Below, piece after piece: positions 23,640 through 36,019 of a stretch of 64,000 nucleotides of DNA (positions are counted from its first letter, which is position 1; every line of letters starts with the position of its first letter). Both the position numbers and the translations under genes were made by a program. Origin of the DNA: Perilla frutescens (taxonomy: Eukaryota; Streptophyta; Magnoliopsida; Lamiales; Lamiaceae); contig BRKX01000013.1 in assembly GCA_026008535.1 (NCBI GenBank), forward strand, positions 56,307,726 to 56,371,725, written 5' to 3'. Below the pieces are notes generated by a model. The model saw only the letters and a list, made by a program, of their open reading frames with translations. It did no database searches and had not been told where the DNA came from.

Positions 23640-24315
23640 GTGCGTTATTGTAAGTTGAAAGGTCATGACGACACGTGAATAAATGTGAGTCCTGCAATGA
23701 TCGAGTTTTCATTCCCAACATCTCATCAATAGTAGGTATTTGTTTAAAATTGTTATGTACAGGTACCTCAAATTTAGGCTCAAACGAATAAAAAATACTT
23801 TTTGTAATTATAACGTACTATATGTAGTTTAATGTGCACCATGAAATTAAATTAGCAAATTGGGTCCAAAGTTGATGGACCATTGACTAGCGACCATGAA
23901 TCGTGACATCTATAACTCATTAACTCTCTACTATCGTCTAACCACATTCTAATACTTGACTTTATTATTTAGATGAGGGAGCCAAATATCAAGCGACAAC
24001 ATAATGAATCGTGCTAGCTAATTAATTATTAATACTTTGTTATTCAATTGCTCAAGTTATATATATGAATTTCTTCAATCTCTTAATTTAAGGATGTAGC
24101 TAGATCTGCATTTTATGAACTTTTTTTTTTTTTGAAACATGAATTTGTAAACTTTTAAACTAATGAAAATTGATTTGAGTGTTTTGGCTTACACAAAAAC
24201 GTATCTGTTCGATCTAAATGATTATGTCTTTTTGCATTTTCAAAATTAGGAAAAAGAGTTCATCCACTAAATAAGAGAATTCCGCCACTTGGAAACCTAG
24301 TCGAGCGCACATGCG

Positions 24316-24317
<2 letters not shown>

Positions 24318-24364
<47 letters not shown>
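24318..24364. repeat. (TC)n microsatellite
   Basis: About 23 TC units. Confidence 0.95.
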
Positions 24365-24367
<3 letters not shown>

Positions 24368-24398
24368 ATGTGCTAATAATCAAGACACAAATTTAAAT

Positions 24399-25430
24399 GG
24401 CCAAACTCTATTTTTAGTCTCTATACTTTTAAATTTTTCTGAATTGAGTCCCTTTATTTCATTTGATTAAAATAAAGTTCCTGTACTATCAATTTAGTTA
24501 AAATGAAGTTCATGTACTATGAATTTAGATAAAATAAAGTCCTCGAGGGACTTCATTTTATCTAAGTTCATAATAGAAGGACTTGATTTTAACTAAAACT
24601 GATAGTACATGGACCCAATTTAAAAATAAAAATAAAAATTCATTTTTCTTAAAAATAAACTAATAAAAATTTAGAAAATAATTAGATAAAAATAAAATAA
24701 ATACAAAATAATTTTTTAAGTAAAAAATTAAATAAAAATAAAAATAAAATATAAATTTAATTAAATTTTTTGAAACCAAAGTAAATTAAATTTAAATAAA
24801 AATAAAAATAAAAATAAAAATAAAATACAAATTATGTTTTATTTTTATATATTATTTTTTAAAAAAAATAAAAAATAGTTTAAATTTTTTATTCATTTTT
24901 TAAATTTTAAAAATAAATTGCAAAAGATTAAATAATTTAAATTTTATAAAATTATGTAATTTTAATTTATTTTCAAAAGAGTTAATTAAAAAAAAATCAA
25001 ATAATAGTTAAATAAAAAATCAATTAAATAAAAATCAAAATTTTAAAACTTTTGCTTGATTTTTTTTTTCAACAAATAATAAATCAAAATACAAAATATA
25101 AAAAAATAATTAAATTTATTTTTTATTTTTTAAATAAATTTTATAGTTAAAAAATTCAATTTATATTTATTTTTTGTTGTTGTTTATTTATTTTTTCAAT
25201 TTTTATTTTTATTTTTAAATTGGGTCCCTGTACTTTCAATTTTAATTAAAATCAAGTCCCTCTACTATCAATTTAGATAAAATCAAGGACTTGATTTTAT
25301 CGAAATTCATAGGACAGGGATTTCATTTTTATTAAATTGATAGTACAGGGACTTCATTTTAATGAAATGAAGTACAGGGACCCAATTCGAAAAAAATTAA
25401 ATGTACATGGACCAAAAACAAGGTTTTGCC
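24399..25430. mobile_element. Foldback MULE-like element, about 1.03 kb, with 9-bp TSD
   Basis: Arms of about 200 bp: the left begins 'ggccaaactctatttttag', the right ends with the matching 'aaaaacaaggttttgcc'. Flanks aatttaaat (24390-24398) and aatctaaat (25431-25439) form a 9-bp duplication with one mismatch. Both arms carry repeated 'agggact / agtccct' units. The core is almost pure A/T. Confidence 0.85.
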
Positions 25431-25439
25431 AATCTAAAT

Positions 25440-25979
25440 AATAGAAAATCATACTAATAAATTAATACTCCAAACAAAAAATTGATATATCTCCAAAGAA
25501 AACAAATTAAATTTGCACTTCAACCTCAAATTGAAAATCAGATTATAGGAACTTTGCCCCACAAATTTCTTAATTTAGTGCATCGGCTAAAAATTAAAAG
25601 TTCGATTCCCATTTCCCCATATATATTTCCAAAAATATCATACGGAAGAAACCCTAATTGCACAATATAATTCTTCATTGGGTATGAAATTGTGACTTCA
25701 TCAATACCCTGCTATCTTTATAATATTAGGTAACGATGATAAGCGACTAAAGAACAAATTGTTTGAAGGTATAATGTCATTAAACCTGAAATTTATTATT
25801 ATTATTATTATGGAGAAGAAATTTACATTTCCTTTGACTATTCATCGAGGAGATATCTCCACAGTTTTTATGTTCATTTTTCTAACACCGACATTTTCAA
25901 CATAGGAATTGAGGGGTACAACATTGTCAAACTAAATTAATTAATTTCACATCTTAATGATACAAATGCAAGCAAAATG
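25440..25979. other. 3' flank of LRK10L-type kinase gene
   Basis: AT-rich DNA with a short ATT repeat near 25795-25810. The last 120 bases share sequence with other kinase 3' flanks in the window. No separate gene. Confidence 0.5.
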
Positions 25980-28000
25980 CTACAAAGATTCAGAAATTGA
26001 AATGCTAATTGGTGTTGAACTTGATCTAGGGGGTGAATAAAGATAAGGTTTAGGAGGAACCTCCAATGCTCCAAGTTTTCCTTCCAACATTTCTACCACC
26101 TTTGTCATCGAAGGCCGATCCTTGGGATTTGTCTGTATGCACCACAATCCAACAATCATCAGATTTCTCGTTACGAGTTCATCTTCAGTCATTTTTCCAA
26201 CAAGATCATCAATATCCCTTTCTGCATCCATCTCAAGCTGCTTGTAGATATAATGCGGGAAGTATATTTCACTCGAATGATCTACGTCTCTTGGATCAAT
26301 GTTCCTCCTTCCTCCAACCATTTCCAAAACTAGCATTCCATAACTATACACATCGGACTTGTATGAAACTTCTCCGAAGTTTCTAGAAAACACTTCTGGG
26401 GCAATATACCCTATTGTCCCTCTTGCCACCAACATTGACACTACGCTCGATCTGTTTGGACACAGTTTAGCAAGCCCGAAATCGGAAATTCTTGGATTCA
26501 AGTCCTTATCCAGAAGAATGTTCTGAGGCTTTATGTCCAAATGCAAGATTCTGGTATTGCAGCCCTGATGCAAGTATTCCAACCCTCGAGCTATCCCAAG
26601 TGCAATCTCAAACAATTTTTCCCATCCCAACCGCAGTTCTGCTGCTGTGGAAGCATTGATGCCAATGAATTTTTCGAGAGACCCATTAGGCATGAAATCA
26701 TACACCAGAGCTCTTTTAGAACCCTCAAAACAAAATCCCAAAAGCGCAACAATATTAATGTGGGAAGTCCTACTAATGCTCGCGACCTCATTCATGAATT
26801 CTTCCCCGTTTCCATTTGATTCGTTCAAGATTTTCACTGCTACGAGATGACCATCGGGCAACTGTCCTTTATAGACACTGCCATACCCTCCTTTTCCCAA
26901 GTTTTCACTAAATGACTTGGTCATTTTCTTAATGATGGAGTATTTGTATCTCATTGGTGCAAGATTTCCATTGTTCTTCAGAAAGAGCTCAATGTCTCTT
27001 TCATTCTCTTGTTTTTCCTTTGCACGCTTCCTCCGCATGAAAACGAACAGAATTATCAAAGTGGATGTAAGAGAAGCTGTAGTCATACCACCTGTAGTGA
27101 AAAATCTTATCGTTTCAATGAATCTGAGAAGATCATTAGTGGATCATAAAAAAACATAGATACTTTTAATGAAGTTGAGCATAGAGTTGAAGAAATTGAT
27201 AACTAATTCTCATGAATTCTCATTTTCTCTGAGTTATTGAGGAAATAGAATTTAATCTAAGCAGAATCTTGTTCAAGAGATATACCTATAAAAAAAACCT
27301 TTTTAAGTATCGCGTTTCCTGCAAACATAATCAACATTAGCCTTTAGTATCAGCCTATTAAGTGTTAACAGCGTTTTCAGTGAAGCTAGCCATTAAAAAT
27401 TAAGGAAGAGAAGCGTAGTGTATACCTTTACGGCAGTAGAATTCATTCTCATTGTCAGTGAGGCACTGCCCTCCTCCATTGAAACAACTAAGACATTCTT
27501 GAGAAACATTCCATTCTAGAGTAAATTCAGCAGTTACCATATCAAACAAATCATTCGAGTTTTTGCTAGAGTTCATAGGCAGCTGAGCCAATGCACAATC
27601 TAGAGGGATATCATTCACCCCGAAAGCAGGAGCATCAGCTGTTGCTGTTTTATAATACACGGTGGAGACTCCACAATCTATGGTGCTATAGTTTTGGAAC
27701 CGCTCTTCCACTTCTTGTGATGTCGTTTCGTTGAAGCAGGGGAAGAAGGTGAGATTAGGAGAGAATGTAAACGAAATAGAAGGAGATTGAAGCAGGGTTA
27801 GATTATTCAAAGAAAAACAACTGCTACTATTCAATTGAGCTTCACGCTGAAGATCTCTTTAACCAATAATTTATTTTCTGAGTTCTTCTCCAGAATAGTA
27901 TATCCAAGACCTCCACCCCCTACATGAATTGATGGATGTGGATATCCTGAATCACAGTCAGAAACCGTGATCAACCCGCATCTGGTAGTTGCTTAGAGTG
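25980..28000 (-). pseudogene. LRK10L/WAK-associated receptor-like kinase, ectodomain broken
   Basis: Kinase exon 25980-27091 is open. It encodes a short membrane segment (LTSTLIILFVFMRRKR), the glycine loop GKGGYGSVYKG, VAVK, a non-RD catalytic loop HLDIKPQNILL, DFGLAK and IAPEVF. A 33-nt microexon (27286-27318, GNAILKKVFFI) joins it in phase to exon 27426 upward, whose product carries the Cys-rich WAK_assoc pattern ending CLSCFNGGGQCLTDNENEFYC. About 27855-27860 a single-base loss breaks the frame between CGLITVSDCD...NKLLVK and QLNSSSCFSLNN. The N-terminal GUB_WAK domain and signal peptide are not found upstream. Family members are plasma-membrane kinases with a galacturonan-binding-like ectodomain, several linked to defence. 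This copy probably cannot make a full receptor, though a truncated kinase remains possible. Confidence 0.85.
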
Positions 28001-28199
28001 TCGGTAAGTGCAATATGAAACATGAAACTATGTTCCTGGTTGAATGCATTGATTCTGTAATTCAATCATTACATTGTTTAATAGTTTTCTTTGGACGCAG
28101 CTGGATTTTAACTGCAAACAAAGACTTAGAAAAGTATAAATTCACTATTCAGCTGGTAACTTACAATATCCTGCAAATTTCTGAAGCTTTTTGAATATT

Positions 28200-28385
28200 A
28201 ATCATGGAGATATAATAAATTCTCCACAGTTTTTCCTTTTATTTTTCTAATATATACATTTTCAACAAGGACAATTGCAACATTCAACCAGCATATAGCT
28301 AGGACAAAGGTATACAACTATGTCAAAAAATAAAAACTTAAAATTAATACACATCTTAATAATATAGTTTAAGCAAAATGTTACA
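28200..28385. repeat. Duplicated kinase 3' flank
   Basis: Resembles 25850-25975 in order and sequence ('ctccacagttttt', 'cattttcaaca', cDNA-end-like AT tracts). Shows that the truncated kinase next to it was duplicated together with its 3' flank. Confidence 0.6.
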
Positions 28386-28860
28386 TGGATTCAGAAGTTG
28401 AAATGCTGATTAGTACTGCTGCTCTGGGGGGTGAATAAAGGTAAGGTTTAGGTGGAACCTTCAATGCTCCAAGTTTCCCTTCCAACATTTCTACCACCTT
28501 TGTCATCGAGGGTTGGTCCTTCGGATTTGTGTATACACCACAATCCAACAATCATCAGTTTTCTCTTCACAATCTGGCTTTCATCTTCACTTATTATTCC
28601 AGCTAGATAGCCATTCCCTTCAGCATCCATCTCATCAAGTTGCTTGTGTATATACTGAGGGAAGTAAGTTTCACTCGTACGATCAACATCCGCACGACTA
28701 ATGTTCTTCCTTCCTCCAGCAACCTCCAAAACCATCATTCCATAACTATACACATCAGATTGGTACGAGACTTCTCCAAAGTTCTTTAAAACACTTCAGG
28801 TGCAATATATCCTACAGTCCCGCTTGCATTTATCATTGATACCATGCTTGATCTTTTGGC
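28386..28860 (-). pseudogene. Truncated duplicate of LRK10L-type kinase (C-terminal part)
   Basis: Parallel to 25980-26450: YSYGMMVLEVAGGRKNISR, YFPQYIHKQLDEMDAEGNG and KLMIVGLWCIH match the neighbour's subdomains IX-XI. After WCIH a frameshift gives KSEGPTLDDKGG in place of the family's DRPSMTKVVEMLEGK segment; another lesion disrupts the stretch before IAPE. Homology stops abruptly at about 28860 inside the DFG-APE region. A dead tandem copy. Confidence 0.9.
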
Positions 28861-28899
28861 GTGTGTTTTCGTTAGCACCCGGGGCTCGGTGTTCGGAGT

Positions 28900-29160
28900 A
28901 CTACATTTTATTTCAATTCTTTTATTTGATTTTAATTTCTTATGTTCTAGTTTTATTTTACCCTTATTATTTAGGATTCATCTAACCCAATTAGAATGCA
29001 TTGTAATTTTTAATTTTTAGTTATTAATTGATTATTTAAAAAATTAAATACTAAAAAATTATATTAAACCCTAATGGGATATGATGATCCCTAAATATGA
29101 AGTGTAAAATTAAACTAAAGTATACTCAATTGAAATTAATGAAAAAAATTTAAAAAATCG
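28900..29160. repeat. AT-rich inverted-repeat element
   Basis: Internally palindromic: 'attatttaggattcatctaa' on the left mirrors 'gatgatccctaaatatgaag' on the right around an A/T core. Same family as 12960-13110 and similar to 41745-42010 and 51125-51392. Confidence 0.55.
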
Positions 29161-30784
29161 AGTGAGCAATACGGAATGCAACACCAAATGTGCTATAGAT
29201 GATTTCAAATGATAAACTTAACAGTAAAATACGAAAAAGTGCAACATAAAATTTCAACCGGAACCCAAAGCACCATCCTCCGATCCGCATTCTTGACTCA
29301 TAAAACGTATATATAGTTATAAAAAAAGATGGAAACTAAATTCAGGCATTAATTTGTTAATAAATAAAACAATATTTGTAAATCATTAGAATGGGATTAA
29401 CATGAAGAAGAAACAAATATATATATATATATATTATATACTAGAAGTAGAAGCAAAAATTAGGAGTCAGCGACACGCTTCCGAGTAGAGCAGCATGGGT
29501 GGTTTGGAAGTTGAAGAATGATCCCTTACACAAGAAAAGTGAATCCAAAAATGACAGAGAGAACAAGAGAAGGCCATTTCATCTACATACCCTTGGATGA
29601 GTTTGTTGCAATATCCGCACCTCTGTGTAGGGAGTGTGAGCATCCGAGTAAGGCTCATCAGATGATCATCGAGGCTAAGCGTCCCACCGAACTTCACTTT
29701 GGACAGATACCCACCATCCGGAATGCAATTCACATGAAACCACTTGTCGCACTCCCCACACCGATACGACCAATACTTGATGTCTATATCTTCCTCACAG
29801 ATCTCGCAGAAGCAATTCATGATCATTTCTTGATTCGGAGGAGGATCAAACACCAAATGTAGAGGATGCTCATCGTATTCATGGCGGACAATACTTTTGG
29901 GCAGCGTGGCGCACCTTATGTGTATGTAGTAGTCACACACAATGCATCTGTAGACGTCGTGAATGGAGGAGTCATCGGAGCAACAAGTGAGAGGAGTTAG
30001 GGTCGATAATCGGGAGGTTCGGAAAAGAAGGTGTTGGGGATGTGAGGCATGATTGATGATGCTTGGTGCCGCCATGCACTCTAGATCAATCAACAAAGGG
30101 TAATCAAATTCCCCAATCACCATCTCAGGAAAGTAATAAGAAAGTCCGTTGCAAGGACGATGGCAGAAATGGCAGTAAAATATTGAATTGAAGAATCTTG
30201 CACTCCGGTCCGGCCAAAGTTTCGGTCGATCGATCTCTGGAACAAAGAAGTTGAGAATGGGAAGAATATCTGCACAAATATTGTGGGCTCCAAAATGGCA
30301 ATCAATGTCGCTGCATCTGTAAAATGATGATGAAATCTTCTTGTTAATAGGTCGTGTGCACAAATCGCATGCTTCAATTATCTCATCATCAATATTTAAA
30401 ATCTTCAAAGGATGCTTGTGGTATTTCTCGATTGTCAACTTATTATTTTTATCCTCATCATCATCATCATCAAGCTCTAATGGATTTCTCTCTGCGTATC
30501 TGCGGATCACCGAACTTGGGAATACATCCCACTCATCATCATCTGGCATTTTCATCAACTCCAATCTTGTTCTTTCTGCATGCATGCATCAACGTATTGT
30601 AATTAACCGTAGAACACGAGGTGGATGGAACTTGAATCACATCAGATCTTTTGTGCCAATTCCTGTTACATCCCTTGTGGCACAACTAGTTTTTTTTTTA
30701 TCTTTTTTTATTTTTTTTATATACACATTGAGACAGGATGGATCCTAAATAAAAATTAAAAATCAAACCTTAATTACCAAATCA

Positions 30785-30822
30785 CAATAAATTGAAATAA
30801 ATAAATAAATAAATAAATAAAA
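30785..30822. repeat. (AAAT)n microsatellite in DC1 intron
   Basis: About eight aaat/taaa units; the same position in copy B (about 47522-47540) has fewer units. Confidence 0.85.
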
Positions 30823-31979
30823 TAGGTTTGACAAAGGAGATGTAACAGATAATGACGTGGAGAAACTGAAATCGAATTGCAATAAGCTTTCACAAATGTG
30901 TTCTCGACAATGTTCCGAATGAAGTCTCCAAAACACTATATATATATATATATATCCATACCTATATAAAAAGTGTGGATATTTCTTACAACATATGATT
31001 TGACTATTATGTCCATAATTTGCACTTAATTTAAGGGCAAAAAAGTAATATAATATATTACAATTTTTTTGTAAATATAATATATTATATTTATTTCAAT
31101 AGTTTTGTTATATATAATTGAACTCTACTACATAAAATTATATTTAATATAGCATATTATAAATAATTATTTGTAAATATAATATATCATATTTATTTAA
31201 TCTCTTACATAATATGATTTGTCGATTATATCCATAATATACACTTAATTTAAGGGTAAAATAGTAATATACTATATTATATAATTAATTATTCACATAT
31301 AATTTATTATATTTATTTCAATAGTATTGTACTATTCCAATTCTTCATCCCCATCATATTAATTTTTCACCAATTATTTCTATATCCTATCAACCATAGC
31401 AAACAAGAAAAAAATTAAAAATATAATTCCGCAACAATATAATATAGTATATAATTATTAATTCAACACATATAATATATTATATTTAATTTTATAATTT
31501 AAATATTAATTCAATAGAATTGTATTATTAAAATTTTCCATTCATCCACATGAATTAATTCTCCATCAATCATATAGTCTATATAAATTACATTCAAATG
31601 AAGAGATTGAAAAATAAATGCTTGAATTTATAGAAAGATTATAAACTAATCTGATGATACTTAAGAAGTTCTCTATCAAAAATTAAGAATTTCTTCTCGA
31701 TCAATCATTATATAATTAATCATTATCACGTGTAATATATTATATTTATTTCAATAATATTGTACTATTACGTACAATTCTTCATTCACATCAATTAATT
31801 CTCCACTGATTATTTCATCATCATATCAACCATAGCAAATAAGAAAATAAAAATTAAAAACATAATCCTACAGTAATATAATATATTATATAATTAATTC
31901 TCCACATATAATATATTATATGTTATAATTTAAATATTATTTTAATAGAATTCTACTATTACATAGTTTATATATATTA

Positions 31980-32466
31980 TGTTGGAAAAACAATCGGTCA
32001 AATATTTTGATGAAATGTCAAATAACTTAAAATAAGCAGTCGTGACAAACTCGATTGAACGAATACACAATTATCACAGAGACGAGTTGATAATCAATAA
32101 AGATGGCACGCCATCAGTTGTCTATAGCACAACTAATCTATACAAAGGTAGAGAAGACGTAGAAGTTCTAGCTCTATAAATCTTATGTGGTGTACATTGC
32201 TTTATTTTGATTGACATATCTTAATTGCAACAAGATCATTGAAATCAAATGCCCAGAGTCATATTCATTAACGACTGATTATCGTTATTTTATCTTGTCC
32301 ATTAGATGTTTCATCCTCTGAAATTATTATTCTAGAATATCACAATGATAGTTAGTACAAATCAAGTAACGAATCAAGGCCTTATATTTTCGCACTTTAA
32401 ATTGAATTTTGAAAAGAGTTATTCAATCCTCCTTCTAAACCCCATTTGACTAATTCGGGACCAACA
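31980..32466. mobile_element. Probable solo LTR nested in the Helitron
   Basis: 487 bp with TGTTGG...CCAACA ends interrupts one of the internal Helitron repeats: the uninterrupted version is at about 31570-31620. Flanks tatta and aatta are a near-perfect 5-bp duplication. No coding sequence. Confidence 0.65.
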
Positions 32467-34331
32467 AATTACATCCCAACAAAGGAGATTGAAAAATAAA
32501 AACTTGAATTTATGGAAAGATTATAAACTAATCTAGCTCATTGTTGTTAAAAAATTATCTGTCAATAATCAAGAATTACATCAACATTCAATCAATGATT
32601 TGATTCATTTAATATAAGTTATTTAAATAGTTCTTAATAGAAAACATGTAATTTAGTTGTGGTAACTATAATGTGTGTGTCTGTGTGTGTGTGTGTTATA
32701 AATCATGTTATATGGTATATGAAAGAAAATTGAAAATAATGTGTTCACTCCCATTCATATGATTAAGAGTAGTTCCAATTAAATTTATTGAAACTAAATT
32801 TCAACTTCTTTATTTATGGTTGGGCTCGGATAATGTTGACTATACCAAGAAGACATGTCAGATAATTTATGTTGAACTATTAGACTATATATCTATTAAA
32901 CTGAATTAAAAACAGTTAAAAAAAGTCCATGATGAAAATAAATATAAGAATTGATTAATGTAGAAAAATTTTAATCATTAAATCAAGAATTACAACTGAA
33001 AATCAAATTATATTTTTCGTAAAAAAATTGTAAACAATGTATAACATTTTTAAAATATATTGAAAATGAAACATTGAACGCACTTTACCACTACAAACTA
33101 TTAACCAAACTTTGAGATTTTAACATTTCTTTATCATTGAGCAACACATGGTGCTATAATAATGAAGTTTTTTTTTAATCTTTAAACACATGATATTTAT
33201 ACATTCAACACCATTTTAATTTAGTTAAGTTATTTTTAGTTTTATTTATTCAATGTAGTCATTTATATTACAATAAAAAATATAATATTAAATCTATGTT
33301 CAGATAAAATACACACAAAAAATAGTTAATATTTTGTGACATGTGTAATAATTAATATAGTTCAATCAATTCAGTGTATCGTGATATACGTAAATTAATT
33401 GATAACATAGAGTGGTTAAAAATATAATTTACTTATGAGATAAACTATGTTAATTGATGTGCGATAAGGTGTTTTGTTATGATAGTAAAAAAATCATATA
33501 ATTAATACTATTTTGAACTCATTAACTTTTTAGTAATTTTAATTAACTTTATATTGAATTTTTCAAAAATAGATGATGCAAGATTTTGTGAACTTATATT
33601 AATTAAAAATTTATGTTTTTATTAGACGGTAATAGAAGATTTGAATTGTGTTAATACATATATACGTTACCAATCTAAGAAGGTTTAGAATTTTTGTAAA
33701 AAAAAAAGGAATCTTGAAAAATGATACATATAGGCATCTCTCTCTTATCTTACTGCATTTTACTGTTTAATTGCTATTATTTTATTATTTAAAATACTTT
33801 ATCACGTAATTGATATAATTTCATTGCATAAGTGGTACAAAGTAATTATGCAATAAAATATTTACAATTATATAATAAATTCATATATAAGATATATAAC
33901 CAACAAATACATTAAGTAATAAATTTATATAAACAATAAACAAATTAATTAAATCAACTTGTCGCCTTCTTTCACGATTTCATCAACTCTCATGGCCGTC
34001 CATTAATTAATTAATTTTTTTGTGACCATCCATTATTTAGTAATTTTTAAATACAAATATTATAAACATGATTGAGTTTCTCAAACTTCTCTTGCCGTTT
34101 TTAATCTTTGGGGAATCTAAGATATAATGTATTCATATTTCATGTAGGTAATAATTTCTTTCCATAATGATTTCATAGCAGTTTTATAATATATAATACA
34201 ACTATATGAATTAATCTACATTCATCACGCCTAATTGCACATAATTAAATATCAACCATTGATCAAGAAAAATAAATGGATTAGATTTATTCTCATTTCA
34301 CACGAGGGTTCTTTCTCACCACAAGCTAACC

Positions 34332-34336
<5 letters not shown>

Positions 34337-34367
<31 letters not shown>
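34337..34367. repeat. (TA)n microsatellite in the Helitron
   Basis: Abuts 'acgagggttctttctcacc...aagctaaccc', which resembles an end of the TA-flanked element class. A fragment of such an element may have been captured. Confidence 0.6.
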
Positions 34368-34369
<2 letters not shown>

Positions 34370-34649
34370 CAAAACAAAAATATAAACAAATTAAAAGGTT
34401 ATAAATTCGGAGTTTGTGTTTGAATAGTTACAATTTAATTATATTTTATGTTTATATTATTTTTTATTATTGATTAATCTAGAATTTTCAAATATTATTA
34501 AAAAATTTATAAATTGGTATATATATACATAATGAAATATATTTTTTAAATTGACTACTCAAATATAGTATAGTAAAATTATGCAAATTTCAATAATTAA
34601 TTTAAATAAAATAGTTGAATTGCGTGCAAATACACGCTTGTTCTGCTAG

Positions 34650-36019
34650 TATATATAAAGGAGGGGTTAGGTGAAAACCAATTTTAGTGTAGAAACTAGG
34701 ACCACATTTCACATCACACAATCTTCGAAAATCAAAGGCTCATATTTGTTTTATTTGAGTTGTTTAAAAATCTTTATTTTCTATCAAATATAGCATCGGG
34801 TAAGTGCATTGTGCGAGACGTTGGATAAAAAAAATTAAATTAATTTAAATTACTTAAATATATATTCGTAAAAAAAATGAAGAAATTAAAAAGTGAAAAA
34901 AAATAATAAAGAAAAGGGGAGGAGGATCATTAATGAAAAAGAAAGAAAAAGAGGCGGGTCACTAAAAAAGAAAAAAAAAGAAAAGAAAAAGTGGAGGTGG
35001 ACCATCTAATGGGTCATATAGAGACCCGTCTAACGTAAGAGATCCGCTAAACACAGTCTCACAAGAGTATGTCTCATTTTTCAAAATAATTGATTATTCC
35101 AAAGGATTATAATGTAATGAATTAAAAAATACTACATAATTTTAATGTGAAGAGTTAGGACACACTTGAAACACACTTCAAACTAGAGAATCTCATCTGG
35201 ATTGTTACATAGGAACGAAATATTATTTTGCCTACTTATTCAAGAAAAAAAAAGGCTTCCGTGAATTCATGTAGAGATGTGGTAATCAAGAATTCAATTA
35301 CCCACAATCTATAAAGGAAGATCCCTCTGCAACACGAAAGTTTCTACTCCGACTCAATTTTTTTTTAGCAATACTCCGACTTATTGACTTATTGTTGCTT
35401 CAAGAACACCGAGAATAACATATTCAACAGATCATTTTTCGAAATCCTATGTGAAGACCTCTTCATCATATTGCTTACGAAAATGTAGTCATTTCATTTT
35501 GTGTTCTCACTCATATTTTGTTTTGGTGAGATTTGAGAGTTGACGTACGTCTGTTAAATACCAGGGGTTGTTCTGAACTATGTTCAATACTTTGCTCTTA
35601 GTTCATGAGATCGTGCTTATTGTAGCTTGACTTCTTCCGCTTTCTAGAAGAAATCGTAAGTGAGAACAAGGGGAATCGTAAGTTTTCAAAAGAAGGTATA
35701 AAGAAAAAAATAATGACTATATAAATTTTGTATTGGAGCAGTGGATTGTTAGTCAATAGGGCAAGGAGACCCTCAAACTACTATTATCATCCAACTGGCT
35801 GGATTATCAATTCCTACATCATTTTACTACTTTATTCATGATATTGTTCCTACATTGCGTTATTACTTTTTTATATAACATGAATGATTGCTAAGAACAT
35901 ATAAAGCATATTGCATGCATTAAATTAGACACTTAAAGATCGATATATCATGAAATACAAAACAAAGTCATGAAAAAAAAAACACGAGAAGACCAATATG
36001 CATGGCATTAATTACTTAC
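34650..36019. other. Intron 2 of DC1 copy A, 5' part
   Basis: Collinear with 47665-49016 of copy B. Near 34655 'aaggaggggttaggtgaaaacc' after a TA tract looks like another TA-flanked element end. The block 35180-35900 may be an old Copia solo LTR, shared by both copies and therefore older than the duplication. Confidence 0.5.

Larger units (their letters stand above)
30955..34649 (+). mobile_element. Non-autonomous Helitron, 3.7 kb, with empty site in copy B
   Basis: 5' end TCCATACCTATATAAAAAG, 3' end CTAG preceded by hairpin GCGTG-caaata-CACGC ten bases upstream, and insertion between host A (30954) and T (34650): the three Helitron hallmarks. The paralogous intron of copy B reads straight across this A-T junction (about 47658-47665), giving the uninterrupted target. 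No Rep or helicase coding is seen. The interior is AT-rich, with imperfect 250-300 bp internal repeats (31080-31970) and a nested LTR. Confidence 0.9.

Noticed and set aside
24318..24364. CRISPR-like or regulatory reading of the (TC)n tract
   Set aside because: It is an ordinary microsatellite in a plant genome.
25590..25605. 'gttcgattccc' resembling a tRNA T-arm
   Set aside because: No acceptor stem, D-arm or anticodon arm could be fitted around it.
29518..29862. Plus-strand frames across the DC1 exons (also near 43548, 46228, 36045, 49048)
   Set aside because: They mirror the conserved minus-strand exons in all copies and encode nothing recognisable.
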